This document shows positions 51,523 to 59,955 of a DNA stretch of 64,000 nt, one piece after another. Under the pieces are notes generated by a model. It was given only the letters and a program-made list of their open reading frames with translations, did not search any database and was not told the DNA's origin. This DNA comes from Fodinibacter sp038258215 (GTDB lineage Bacteria; Actinomycetota; Actinomycetes; Actinomycetales; Dermatophilaceae), in assembly GCA_038258215.1 (NCBI GenBank), contig JBBSQC010000002.1, positions 90,710 through 154,709 on the forward strand. The letters run 5' to 3'. Position 1 is the stretch's first letter, and the number at the start of each line of letters is the position of its first letter. The position numbers were made by a program, and so were the translations under genes.

Positions 51523-53598
51523 TCAGCGTTCCAGGGCCGACTGGACGGCTGCCGCGACCCGCGGGGCCAGCGTCGCGGCATACGTCGCGGTGACGTGGTC
51601 CCCCGCCCGGTGCACGGCCACGTGCCCGATGACGACCGGACAGGTCGTCCCGGGGCAGATCCACGGCGTGAGGTCGAGCAGGTCGACACCGCCCCCGGCT
51701 CCGGCCACCGCCTCGCGCTGGACGTCCAGGCCGCTGCCGGCCACTGCACCGGCCGCGTCGAACGCGCACCGGGACAGCTCGGTGGGGTGGCGCGCGGCGC
51801 AGACGTCGAGGTCGTCCGGCGAGACCGGGCTGTCGCCGACCACGACCACCGGCACGCCGGCCCCGGCCAGCGAACGCCACCGCGCGGCATAGCCCCGCAC
51901 GAGCAGGTCGCGCGAGGTGGCGCTGCCGTCCCACGCCGTGCGGGCGACCCCTGAGGTCACGACGACGTCCGCCGGGTCCTGGGCGAGTGCGGTGAGCACG
52001 GCCTGGTTCCAGGCGTCGCAGGAGGGGTACGCCGTGCCCGCCCGGGCGGCGGGGCTGGCGGCGAAGGCGCAGGCCGACTTGCCGTAGGTCACGATCCGCC
52101 ATCCTCGGGCGTCGGCCACCTCCTCCAGCGCGGGCAGCCACTGCATCGCCTTGGAGTCCCCCACGAGCGCGACGGTGACGGCCCCTGCGGGGTCGCCGAA
52201 GTCGCACCGCACCGGCTGCGCCACGGTGGCGTCGACCTGGCACCGGTCGACGTCGGCCGCGGGCCGGTCCTCCCCCGAGACCAGCGGGTCGGGGGTCAGC
52301 CAGCCGGGGTCGTCGACGAGTGGTGGTGGCTCGCCGTCGACGAGCGTGGCCGCGCCCAGCGTGGCCACCGACGGGGTCTGCCCATCCGGCGGGGTGGTGA
52401 CGAAGGGCGAGCGCAGGGGCAGCAGCGGCAGGGCTGCGAGCACGCCCACCGCGGAGAGCGCCAGCCCGCTCGCCAGGAGCGCGCGCGGCCGCTGCCGCAG
52501 CCACCGCCCTCGGTGGATCGGGAACTCGAGGAAGCGCCAGGACAGCCAGGCGGGCACGACCGAGACCAGGACCAGCACGGCCGAGGCACCGGCCGGGAGG
52601 CTCACCCCGGCCCAGTCGGCGGTCCACCCGCCCAGGACGAGCACCGGCCAGTGCCAGAGGTACAGCGAGTAGGACAGGGCCCCCGCCCAGACCATCGGCC
52701 GAGTCCCCAGCAGCCGCACCGGCCCTCCGGCAGGGCCGAGCCACCCGACCCAGAGGAGCACCGCCGTCGGCAGGACGGCCAGCAGCGCCCAGGCGCCCGG
52801 CCAGGGCAGTCCCCCCGGTAGGGCAGCCGCGACGACGAGCAACAGGCCGAGGGCCGCCCATCCCAGCCATCCCGCCCACGCGGGAGTGCGGGTCGGACGG
52901 CTCCGACCGGACAGCGTCACCGCCAGGAGGGCACCGACCCCGAGCTCCCAGACCCGGGTCGTCGTCGTGAAGAAGGCCGGAAGGGGTGCCACCGACGAGG
53001 CGCGGACCGCCCACGCCAAGGATGCCGCCACCAACACACCCAAGGCCAGACCGACCTCGCGCCGACCCGGTCGACGACCCAGCCGCCGGGCCAGGAACGC
53101 CACCGCGATGAGCAGCAGTGGCCACACCACGTAGAACTGCTCCTCGACGGCGAGGGACCAGAAGTGCTGCACCGGTGAGGGTGCGGCGTCCGAGGCGAGG
53201 TAGTCGACCTCCCGGCGTGCCAGCACCCAGTTCACGACGTAGGCGGCCGCCGACCCGATGTCGATCCCGATCTCGCGCCGGCGCAGGCCGGGGACGACCA
53301 CCCAGGAGACGGCGGCGGTGACCACCAGCACGAGGATCGCCGCGGGGAGCAGCCGGCGGATGCGACGCCCCACGAAGCGCAGCCACGAGATCGACCCCGT
53401 CTCCCGCAGCTCGGTGACGAGGAGGCCCGTGATGAGGAAGCCCGAGATGACGAAGAAGACGTCGACGCCGACGAACCCCGCACGCAGGGGCAGCCCCGCG
53501 TGGTAGGCGAGGACGGTGAGGATCGCGACCGCGCGCAGGCCCTCGACGTCCGGTCGGAAACCGGCTGCCCGTGCGGGGTCGGGGTCAGCCCGCCGCAC
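51523..53598 (-). CDS. Membrane O-acyltransferase with C-terminal SGNH domain (second copy)
   Basis: 691 residues. The N-terminal acyltransferase-3 domain opens with FRPDVEGLRAVAILTVLAYH, contains the H-motif VFFVISGFLIT and RRIRRLLPA, and spans about ten helices. The SGNH part starts near 455 with TVALVGDSKAMQWLPALEEV (GDS motif), with VVTSGVART and a C-terminal block DLTPWICPGTTCPVVIGHVA, which carries paired cysteines typical of OafA-type periplasmic SGNH domains. It is about 30-40 percent similar in layout to the copy at 46719, but on the opposite strand. It overlaps coaD by 14 bp. Confidence 0.88.
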   Translation of the reverse strand: MRRADPDPARAAGFRPDVEGLRAVAILTVLAYHAGLPLRAGFVGVDVFFVISGFLITGLLVTELRETGSISWLRFVGRRIRRLLPAAILVLVVTAAVSWVVVPGLRRREIGIDIGSAAAYVVNWVLARREVDYLASDAAPSPVQHFWSLAVEEQFYVVWPLLLIAVAFLARRLGRRPGRREVGLALGVLVAASLAWAVRASSVAPLPAFFTTTTRVWELGVGALLAVTLSGRSRPTRTPAWAGWLGWAALGLLLVVAAALPGGLPWPGAWALLAVLPTAVLLWVGWLGPAGGPVRLLGTRPMVWAGALSYSLYLWHWPVLVLGGWTADWAGVSLPAGASAVLVLVSVVPAWLSWRFLEFPIHRGRWLRQRPRALLASGLALSAVGVLAALPLLPLRSPFVTTPPDGQTPSVATLGAATLVDGEPPPLVDDPGWLTPDPLVSGEDRPAADVDRCQVDATVAQPVRCDFGDPAGAVTVALVGDSKAMQWLPALEEVADARGWRIVTYGKSACAFAASPAARAGTAYPSCDAWNQAVLTALAQDPADVVVTSGVARTAWDGSATSRDLLVRGYAARWRSLAGAGVPVVVVGDSPVSPDDLDVCAARHPTELSRCAFDAAGAVAGSGLDVQREAVAGAGGGVDLLDLTPWICPGTTCPVVIGHVAVHRAGDHVTATYAATLAPRVAAAVQSALER

Positions 53599-54091
53599 GC
53601 AGCCGCTCGACGAGGGCGTCTCGCACCTCGTCGGGGACCAGGCCCGTGACGTCGCCGCCGTAGCGCGCGACCTCCTTGACGAGCGAGCTCGACACGTGCC
53701 CGAGGCCCGCTTCCCCGGGCAGGAAGAGGGTCTCGACGCCGGACAGATGCCGGTTCATCATCGCCATCGGCAGCTCGTAGGCGAAGTCGGCCTCGCCGCG
53801 GAGGCCCTTGACCACCACCGCGGCACCGACGTCGCGACAGACGTCGACGAGGAGGCGGTCCGCGAAGACCTCCACCCGGACGCCGGACTCGACACCCCTC
53901 GCGGTGAGGGAGCGCTCGATGAACCCGACACGCTCCTCCACGGTGAAGGTGCCGGCCTTGGCCGGGTTGTGCAGCACCGCCACGACCACCTCGTCGTGGA
54001 GCGCGGCGGCCCGCACGATGACGTCGAGGTGCCCGGCGGTCACGGGGTCGTAGGAGCCGGGGCACACGGCACGACGGGGTCGGTGGGTCAC
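53585..54091 (-). CDS. coaD: Phosphopantetheine adenylyltransferase
   Basis: 168 residues. The nucleotidyltransferase motif CPGSYDPVTAGHLDVI (T/HxGH) is near 11-26, and the acid/Ser stretch SSSLVKEVARYGGDVTGLV is near 129-147. It catalyses the penultimate step of coenzyme A synthesis. The GTG 54091 (VTHRPRRAVCPGSYDP) is the natural start; a longer frame reaches into the ArsR region. It overlaps the acyltransferase. Confidence 0.95.
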   Translation of the reverse strand: MTHRPRRAVCPGSYDPVTAGHLDVIVRAAALHDEVVVAVLHNPAKAGTFTVEERVGFIERSLTARGVESGVRVEVFADRLLVDVCRDVGAAVVVKGLRGEADFAYELPMAMMNRHLSGVETLFLPGEAGLGHVSSSLVKEVARYGGDVTGLVPDEVRDALVERLRAAG

Positions 54092-54138
54092 GTGCCCACG
54101 GTACCGACAGGCGGGGCGGACACCCGGGAGCGAGATGT

Positions 54139-54152
54139 ACAAGAACTCTTGT
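54139..54152. promoter_or_regulatory. Candidate ArsR operator
   Basis: ACAAGA-AC-TCTTGT is a palindrome in an AT-rich patch (TGTACAAGAACTCTTGTGC) in an otherwise GC-rich gap, 33 bp before the ArsR start and about 48 bp before the divergent coaD start. It fits an operator through which the ArsR protein controls itself and the transporter. Confidence 0.55.
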
Positions 54153-54185
54153 GCTTCTTCCGGAGCGGCCCTAGCGTCCCTCGGC

Positions 54186-54737
54186 ATGACCTCCATCGAC
54201 GTCGTCAGCGCAGTCCACCACCCGGTACGCCGTCGCATCATCGACCACCTCGTCGTCCACGGGGAGACCCAGGTCGGCGCCCTGGCCAAGGCCCTGTCCC
54301 AGCAGGTGGGCAGCGTGAGCCACCACCTGCGGATGCTCGAGCGGGCCGGAGTGGTCGAGCGGGCTCCCGAGCTCGCGACCGACGGCCGCACGAGCTGGTG
54401 GAGGTTCGTCGGGCCCGGGGTCAGCTGGTCGGTCGAGGACTTCGCCGAGCGGCCCGCGGACCGGGTCCGCGCGGAGGTGGCCGAGCGGCTCAACTTCCAG
54501 CACCACGTCGAGTGCTACGTGGACTGGCAACGGGCCAAGGGGTCCTACGACACGTCATGGCGACGAGCCGCCTTCACCTCCGACAGCTATGCCCACGCGA
54601 CGTCGGCGGAGCTCGCCGACCTTCAGGAGCGTCTGCAGGCCACGGTTCGCGAGTGGCGTGGCGAGATCGACACCGGGGACGGAGACGAGCGGGAGCCGGT
54701 CTTCCTCTTCTACCAAGGGGTGCCGAGCCGGACATGA
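54186..54737 (+). CDS. ArsR-family transcriptional regulator
   Basis: 183 residues: winged HTH (HHPVRRRIIDHLVVHGETQV, LAKALSQQVGSVSHHLRMLE, AGVVE) near the N-terminus, and a C-terminal helical domain of about 100 residues. No Cys-box of metal-sensing ArsR (ELCVCDL) is visible, so the inducer is probably organic. It is the first gene of an operon with the MFS transporter, overlapping it by 4 bp. The ATG at 54186 is chosen because the upstream codons are in the operator. Confidence 0.85.
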   Translation: MTSIDVVSAVHHPVRRRIIDHLVVHGETQVGALAKALSQQVGSVSHHLRMLERAGVVERAPELATDGRTSWWRFVGPGVSWSVEDFAERPADRVRAEVAERLNFQHHVECYVDWQRAKGSYDTSWRRAAFTSDSYAHATSAELADLQERLQATVREWRGEIDTGDGDEREPVFLFYQGVPSRT

Positions 54738-55966
54738 CGACCTCGACCGAGCCCCGGATGCCGCCACCCCTCTCCCGCGACGCGATGGTGCAGGACTGGC
54801 AGGGCGTGCGTGCCCTGTCGGCCGCCGGCGACAGGGTCTGGCTCATCGCGCTGGCCTGGACCGCCGTCCACATCGCCTCGCCCGCGGCGGCCGGACTGGT
54901 CGTGGCCGCGGGCACCCTGCCGCGCGCTGCCGTGCTGCTGATCGGGGGTGTGACCGCCGACCGGTACGACGCGCGGCGTGTGATGATCGTCGCCGACTCC
55001 GCGCGGATCGCGGTGCTGGCCTGGGTCGGGGTCGCCGTGGTGGCCGGCCAGCCCGGCGTGGCCCTGCTCGTCGTGGCGGCCGCGGCCTTCGGCGTGACCG
55101 ACGCCTTCCACGACCCGGCGGCGGCCACGGTGGGCAGGCAGCTGGTGCGCCCCGAGGACCTGCCGGCCTACACGGGCGTCGGTCAGACCCTCTCGCGCCT
55201 GGGCTCGATGGGCGGCGCGGCGGTCGGTGGCTTCGTCGTCGCGCGGTGGGGCCTCGGCGGCAGTGCCGCTCTCAACGGAGCCACCTTCGTGGCGGTCGTC
55301 GCGGTGGCGGCGCTGTGGATGCGGCCCCGGTTTCCCCTCCCACGGGCACCACGCCTCCCGGTCGCACAGTCCCTCAGGTCCGGGTTCGCGCACCTGCGCT
55401 CCAACGAGGACATCCGCACCCTGGTCCTGGCCCTGACCGGGCTCAACCTGTTCGTCGTTCCGGCCGAGACCATCGGGCTGGCCCTGCGCACACAGCAGGA
55501 GGGTTGGGGCAGTGCGTCTTTGGGCCTCTTCCTCGCCGTGCTCGCGGGGAGCGCGGGCTTGGGGTCGCTGGCCATGGTGCGGTGGCGGCCCCGGCATCCG
55601 GTGTCCGTGTCCTTCGGGTGCCTGGTCGCGCAGGGGTTGGCCGTCGTCGCCCTCGGCGTAGGTGGACAGGTCGTCGTGGCGGTCGCAGCCGCCGTCGTCG
55701 GGGTCACCGCGGGAGTGGCGTCGACCCTGCTCAGCGCGGTGTTCGCAGCCACCGTCGCCGGCGAGTACCTGGGTCGGATGGCGTCGATCGTGCGCCTCGG
55801 CGACGACGTGCTCATGCCGCTCTCGACGGTCGCGTTCGGCGCACTCGCGGGCGTGACCTCGACCTCCGCCGCGTTCGCGGCCTACGGCACGGCCATGGCC
55901 CTCGCGATGGGCACCGTGCTGCTGCGCACGCGCGGCCTCGGGGCGGGCTGCGCAGACGAAGGCTAG
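54734..55966 (+). CDS. MFS transporter (ArsR-linked)
   Basis: 410 residues, about twelve helices. The loop 2-3 motif (GGVTADRYDARRVMIV) near 70-85 matches the MFS A-motif. The TMS-5 region (TGVGQTLSRLGSMGGAAVGG) is of the enterobactin-exporter/macrolide-efflux subgroup. The start overlaps ArsR (ATGA), so regulator and efflux pump form a unit probably induced by its substrate. The stop at 55966 overlaps the convergent next gene by 4 bp. Confidence 0.85.
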   Translation: MTTSTEPRMPPPLSRDAMVQDWQGVRALSAAGDRVWLIALAWTAVHIASPAAAGLVVAAGTLPRAAVLLIGGVTADRYDARRVMIVADSARIAVLAWVGVAVVAGQPGVALLVVAAAAFGVTDAFHDPAAATVGRQLVRPEDLPAYTGVGQTLSRLGSMGGAAVGGFVVARWGLGGSAALNGATFVAVVAVAALWMRPRFPLPRAPRLPVAQSLRSGFAHLRSNEDIRTLVLALTGLNLFVVPAETIGLALRTQQEGWGSASLGLFLAVLAGSAGLGSLAMVRWRPRHPVSVSFGCLVAQGLAVVALGVGGQVVVAVAAAVVGVTAGVASTLLSAVFAATVAGEYLGRMASIVRLGDDVLMPLSTVAFGALAGVTSTSAAFAAYGTAMALAMGTVLLRTRGLGAGCADEG

Positions 55967-56370
55967 AGCGCGCGCATCCTGTTGTTGCGCGGGTTGTGCT
56001 CGACCTCGGCGAGGCCGAGCGCCTCGAGCAGGGGCGGGAGGTACATCCCGAACCGGCCGCGGTAGCCCTTGCGCAGGCCGTACCAACCCTCGACAGGGTT
56101 GTCCGGGGAGCGGCCCCAGGCCTCGACGGTGCCGTCCTTCGCCGGCTTCTTCTCGTCCGCAGCGCCCAGCGGCACCCAGTCCCCGGCCTCGCGGAGCATG
56201 GCGTGGAGGTCCTCGATCGCTCGCGACTGGTAGCGCAAGGTCGTCGAGCCGACGACGCAGACGAGGACCTCCGGGTCGGCATCGTCGCGGAACATCGTGT
56301 ACTCGGACGTGCCGGGCGCGGTCCGGAGCACCCACGGATCGGCCGTCGTGCCCTCACCTGACGTGCTCAT
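55963..56370 (-). CDS. Conserved hypothetical protein (DUF6855-like)
   Basis: 135 residues. EYTMFRDDADPEVLVCVVGS, TTLRYQSRAIEDLHAML, DWVPLGAADEKKPAKDGTVE and a C-terminal WYGLRKGYRGRFGMYLPPLL form a pattern I recognise as conserved in actinobacteria; function is unknown. The ATG at 56370 has GGAGG 6 bases upstream. It overlaps the convergent MFS gene by 4 bp. It has no membrane segment or obvious catalytic motif. Confidence 0.72.
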   Translation of the reverse strand: MSTSGEGTTADPWVLRTAPGTSEYTMFRDDADPEVLVCVVGSTTLRYQSRAIEDLHAMLREAGDWVPLGAADEKKPAKDGTVEAWGRSPDNPVEGWYGLRKGYRGRFGMYLPPLLEALGLAEVEHNPRNNRMRAL

Positions 56371-56456
56371 GGCGCCTCCATCCACTGGGTCCCTCGGGCG
56401 CCACCATCATCGACGGTCCCGTCTCGCCGCGCCATGGCCCGATCGGGCCCCACTGC

Positions 56457-57092
56457 TCAGCCCGACGCCGCGTCCTTGGCCGACTCCTCGAGTGCCTCCG
56501 CCTCCTCCTTCGCGGCGGCCTTGATGGCCTCGGCCCGCTCGCGCACGTCCTCCGGCGCGATCGTGCCCTCGTCGACGTCCTCGGCGAGGAGGGCCGCGAC
56601 CTGCTCCTCGGAGGCACAGCCCGCCTCGAGCAGCTGGTTGCGCCGGGTCAGCCAGGCGACCGCGAGCTTCTCGCGCTCCTCGGCGGCGACCTCCTCGCGC
56701 GCCGGATTGAGGATCGTCTGCTCCTCCTCGTTGGAGTGATGGTTGACGACGGTGGCGAGGTCCTCCAGCGCCTCGTCGTACTTCGCGGTGTGGGTGCCCC
56801 TGGCCTGCAGGAAGGCGAGCAGGGCCTCGGTGATCTCGGCGTGCTCCTCCTCGCCGTGCTCGGCGTCGTGCGCCGTGACGTCCTCGGCCCGGCGCCGCAG
56901 CGTCGGGTAGACCGTCTCCTCCTCGGCCCGCGCGTGGGCGACGAGCACCTCGGCGAGTGCGTGCCGAGCGGCCCCGCGGTCGGTGTCGGTGCGTCGGGCG
57001 TCGCGCAGCAGGTCCTCGAAGAGACGGTGGTCCTCCAGGATGCGCTCGATGACGTCGCCGCTGGTGGGACGGGGGATCTGGATGTCGCTCAT
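56457..57092 (-). CDS. Hemerythrin HHE cation-binding domain protein
   Basis: 211 residues. The HHE domain (about 15-150) contains the expected histidine/glutamate ligands: EDHRLFEDLL, AHARAEEETVYP, DAEHGEEEHAEITEAL and VVNHHSNEEEQTI. These bind a di-iron site that carries O2 or senses redox/NO. The C-terminal about 60 residues are acidic, coiled-coil-like and Ala/Glu-rich. The ATG at 57092 has CAGGATG upstream; earlier codons overlap a repeat and are not chosen. Confidence 0.85.
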   Translation of the reverse strand: MSDIQIPRPTSGDVIERILEDHRLFEDLLRDARRTDTDRGAARHALAEVLVAHARAEEETVYPTLRRRAEDVTAHDAEHGEEEHAEITEALLAFLQARGTHTAKYDEALEDLATVVNHHSNEEEQTILNPAREEVAAEEREKLAVAWLTRRNQLLEAGCASEEQVAALLAEDVDEGTIAPEDVRERAEAIKAAAKEEAEALEESAKDAASG

Positions 57093-57118
57093 GGCCACAT
57101 CCTGCCAACGATCGTTCC

Positions 57119-57189
57119 CAGCTTTCCCGCCCGGAGCGGACACCTTCACCATGACACCAGAACCGTTCCGGTGCCGAGGTGAAGGTTCC
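57119..57189. repeat. Dispersed 71-bp repeat, copy B
   Basis: On the + strand: begins CAGCTTTCCCGCCCGG (57119), with ACCTTCACC (57142-57150) and GGTGAAGGT (57178-57186) as 9-bp inverted arms and ending at about 57189. The element matches copy A (46270-46341, reverse strand) at 55 of 71 positions without gaps. It lies between hemerythrin and rsmD genes, both minus. Confidence 0.7.
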
Positions 57190-57221
57190 GGTGTCGAGCA
57201 CCCGGCGGACCGGATGCCGCG

Positions 57222-57782
57222 TCACGCGCCTCCGGCGAACCAGAGCGTCGTCTCGCCGTAGCGGCGCCCCTTCCCGAGGCGTTCGAGTGCTCCGGGCCAC
57301 GTGGGCTCGGGGGACCTGGTCGAGCGCTCGACCACCACGAGGGCGTCCTCGGCCAGCCAGCGGTCCGAGAGGTACCCGAGCACGAGGGCCAGGTCCTCCT
57401 CGCCGAGGGAGTACGGGGGGTCGAGGAGCGCGAGCGCCACCGGGCCGCCTGCCGGCTCCGTCGAGACCACGGCGAGCACGCTCGCCCGTGTGACCCGCGC
57501 CGCAGGCAGGTCCAGGGCGGCGATGTTGTCCCGGATCACCGAGACCGCCCGCGCATCCGACTCGACCAGCAGCACCGACTCGGCGCCCCGGCTCGCGGCC
57601 TCGAGACCCAGGGCCCCGGACCCGGCATACAGGTCGACCACTCGCGCCCCGGCGACGGCCCCGCGCGACTGGAGGGCGGAGAACAGCGCCTCGCGCACCC
57701 GGTCGCTGGTGGGCCGGGTGCCGCTGCCGGGCGGGGTGCGCAGGGTGCGCCCCCCGGCGGTCCCGGCGATGATGCGGGTCAT
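57222..57782 (-). CDS. rsmD: 16S rRNA (guanine-966-N2)-methyltransferase RsmD
   Basis: 186 residues. MTRIIAGTAGGRTLRTPPGS is the RsmD start, motif I VVDLYAGSGALGLEAASRG is near 50-68, and motif IV LLDPPYSLG is near 124. It methylates G966 of 16S rRNA. It starts one base after the recG stop, so it is expressed from the fakA-recG-rsmD operon. The longer frame reaching 58262 is not real. Confidence 0.95.
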   Translation of the reverse strand: MTRIIAGTAGGRTLRTPPGSGTRPTSDRVREALFSALQSRGAVAGARVVDLYAGSGALGLEAASRGAESVLLVESDARAVSVIRDNIAALDLPAARVTRASVLAVVSTEPAGGPVALALLDPPYSLGEEDLALVLGYLSDRWLAEDALVVVERSTRSPEPTWPGALERLGKGRRYGETTLWFAGGA

Positions 57783-57783
57783 C

Positions 57784-59955
57784 TCAGCCACGCTCCAGGT
57801 AGGCGGCCTGCTCGGCGTCGACCCGGGCTCGTACCGCCGTGGCCAGATGCGGGTGGCCGTCCAGGCCGGGATCGGCTTCGACCACGCCGAAGGCGTCCTC
57901 CCGGGCTTGCTCGATGACGTCCTCGTCGTCGAGCACGTGCAGGAACTCCAGCTGGGTGCGCCGGCCGTGCTGCGCCGCGCCGAGGATGTCGCCCTCGCGC
58001 CGCTGGGAGAGGTCGAGGCGGGCCAGCTCGAACCCGTCGGTGGAGGCGGCGACCGCGTCGAGCCGCGCCGTCGCCGCCTCGGCGTCGGTGCCCGTGACGA
58101 GCAGGCACAGACCCGGGTGGCCACCGCGGCCGATCCGGCCACGCAGCTGGTGCAGCTGGGAGACCCCGAAGCGGTCGGCGTCCATGACGACCATGACGCT
58201 CGCGTTGGGCACGTCGACACCCACCTCGACGACGGTCGTGGAGACGAGCACGTCGAGCTCACCGCGCGCGAAGCGCCCCATCACGGCGTCCTTCTCCTCC
58301 GGGGCGAGCCGGCCGTGCAGCACCTCGATGCTCAGCCCGGCCAGGGCCGCCTCCTCGACCAGACCGGCATGCACGGCATACAGGCTCTTGAGCGGGCGCG
58401 GCGGTGGCGCACCCCCGTCCTCGTCGTCCGGGTCGACCTCGGTCACCAGCACCGTCTCGTCGTCGGCGCTGTCCTCCTCGCCGATCCGCGGGCACACGAC
58501 GTAGGCCTGGCGCCCCCCGCGCACCTCCTCGGCCACCCGCGCCCAGGTGCGCGCCATCCACCCGGGACGCTCCTCGGGCACGACGTGCGTCGTGATCGGC
58601 GCCCTACCCGCGGGCAGCTCGCGCAGCGTGGAGGTCTCGAGGTCGCCGAACACGGTCATCGCCACGGTGCGCGGGATGGGGGTGGCGGTCATGACGAGGA
58701 CGTGCGGTGGCACGGAGCCCTTGCCGCGCAGGGCATCTCGCTGCTCCACCCCGAAGCGGTGCTGCTCGTCGACGACCACCAGGCCGAGGTCGATGAAGCT
58801 GACGTTGTCCTGGAGGAGCGCGTGCGTGCCCACGACGATCCCGGCGTCGCCGCTCGCGATGTCGAGCAGCGCAGCCCGCCTCTGGGCCGTGGTCTGGCTG
58901 CCGGTCAGGAGCGCTACGCGCGTGCCGGTCTCCGCCCCGCCCAGCATGCCGCCCTCGGCGAGGTCGCCGAGCATCGAGGTGATGGTGCGGTGGTGCTGCG
59001 CGGCCAGGACCTCGGTCGGTGCCAGGAGCGCAGCCTGACCGCCGGAGTCGACCGCGGCCAGCATCGCGCGCAGCGCGACGACGGTCTTGCCCGACCCCAC
59101 TTCGCCCTGGAGCAGCCGGTGCATGGGGACGGCAGCCCCCATCTCGGCCGCCACGGTCGCACCCACCTCCTGCTGTCCGGCAGTGAGCTCGAAGGGCAGG
59201 CGGGCGTCGAAGGCATCGAGGAGCCCCCCCGGGCGGGCCACCCGCGCGGTGGTCTGCTGCGCCGACGCGGCCCGTCGCCGCTGGGCGAGGACGCACTGGA
59301 GCACGAATGCCTCCTCGAAACGAAGCCGCCGCCGCGCCGCCTCGACCTCCGCCCACGAGTTCGGTGTGTGGATGCCGCGCACGGCCGCGGTGCGCGAGAG
59401 CAGCCGGCGGCGGGCCCTCACCTCCGGCGGCAGCGCGTCGGGCACCTCGTCGAGCACGTCGAGCACGCGCCGGACGCTCTCGGTGACCGTCCAGGTGTGC
59501 AGCTTGCCGACCGAGCGGTAGATCGGGATGAGGTCCTTGCGGTCACCGGCGTCGAAGTCGTCGAGCATCGTGTAGCCGGGGTGGGTCAGCTGCAGGCGCT
59601 GTCCGTAGCGGCCGACGACGCCGGCGAAGATCCCCCGGGCTCCGGGCACGAGGGCCAGCTCGTGCCCCCAGGCCCTGAAGAACGTGACGTCGAGCTCGTG
59701 CGTCCCGTCGGTGATGACGACGTTGAGCATCTTGCCCTTGCGCTGGCGCATCGGACGCGTGGCGGCCGACTTCACCTCCGCGACCCCGACGAGGAACTCC
59801 CCGACCGTCACGGAACCGAGGTCGCTCTCCCTGCTGCGGTAGCGCCGCGGCCAGAAGGCGAGCAGGTCACCGACTGTGTGGATGTCACGGGCCTTGGCGA
59901 ACGGCGCTGCGGCCGTGGCGATGATCGGGGCCAGCTTGCTCGACTCGCTCGCCAC
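57784..59955 (-). CDS. recG: ATP-dependent DNA helicase RecG
   Basis: 723 residues. The wedge OB-fold domain covers about 1-170, and the helicase core has Walker A GEVGSGKTVVALRAM near 285-299, the DEQHRFGVEQRD (DExH) near 395-405, and motif VI near QLRGRIGRGGHPG. It reverses stalled forks and branch-migrates Holliday junctions. The GTG start is immediately adjacent to the fakA stop, and rsmD follows by one base. Confidence 0.96.
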   Translation of the reverse strand: MASESSKLAPIIATAAAPFAKARDIHTVGDLLAFWPRRYRSRESDLGSVTVGEFLVGVAEVKSAATRPMRQRKGKMLNVVITDGTHELDVTFFRAWGHELALVPGARGIFAGVVGRYGQRLQLTHPGYTMLDDFDAGDRKDLIPIYRSVGKLHTWTVTESVRRVLDVLDEVPDALPPEVRARRRLLSRTAAVRGIHTPNSWAEVEAARRRLRFEEAFVLQCVLAQRRRAASAQQTTARVARPGGLLDAFDARLPFELTAGQQEVGATVAAEMGAAVPMHRLLQGEVGSGKTVVALRAMLAAVDSGGQAALLAPTEVLAAQHHRTITSMLGDLAEGGMLGGAETGTRVALLTGSQTTAQRRAALLDIASGDAGIVVGTHALLQDNVSFIDLGLVVVDEQHRFGVEQRDALRGKGSVPPHVLVMTATPIPRTVAMTVFGDLETSTLRELPAGRAPITTHVVPEERPGWMARTWARVAEEVRGGRQAYVVCPRIGEEDSADDETVLVTEVDPDDEDGGAPPPRPLKSLYAVHAGLVEEAALAGLSIEVLHGRLAPEEKDAVMGRFARGELDVLVSTTVVEVGVDVPNASVMVVMDADRFGVSQLHQLRGRIGRGGHPGLCLLVTGTDAEAATARLDAVAASTDGFELARLDLSQRREGDILGAAQHGRRTQLEFLHVLDDEDVIEQAREDAFGVVEADPGLDGHPHLATAVRARVDAEQAAYLERG

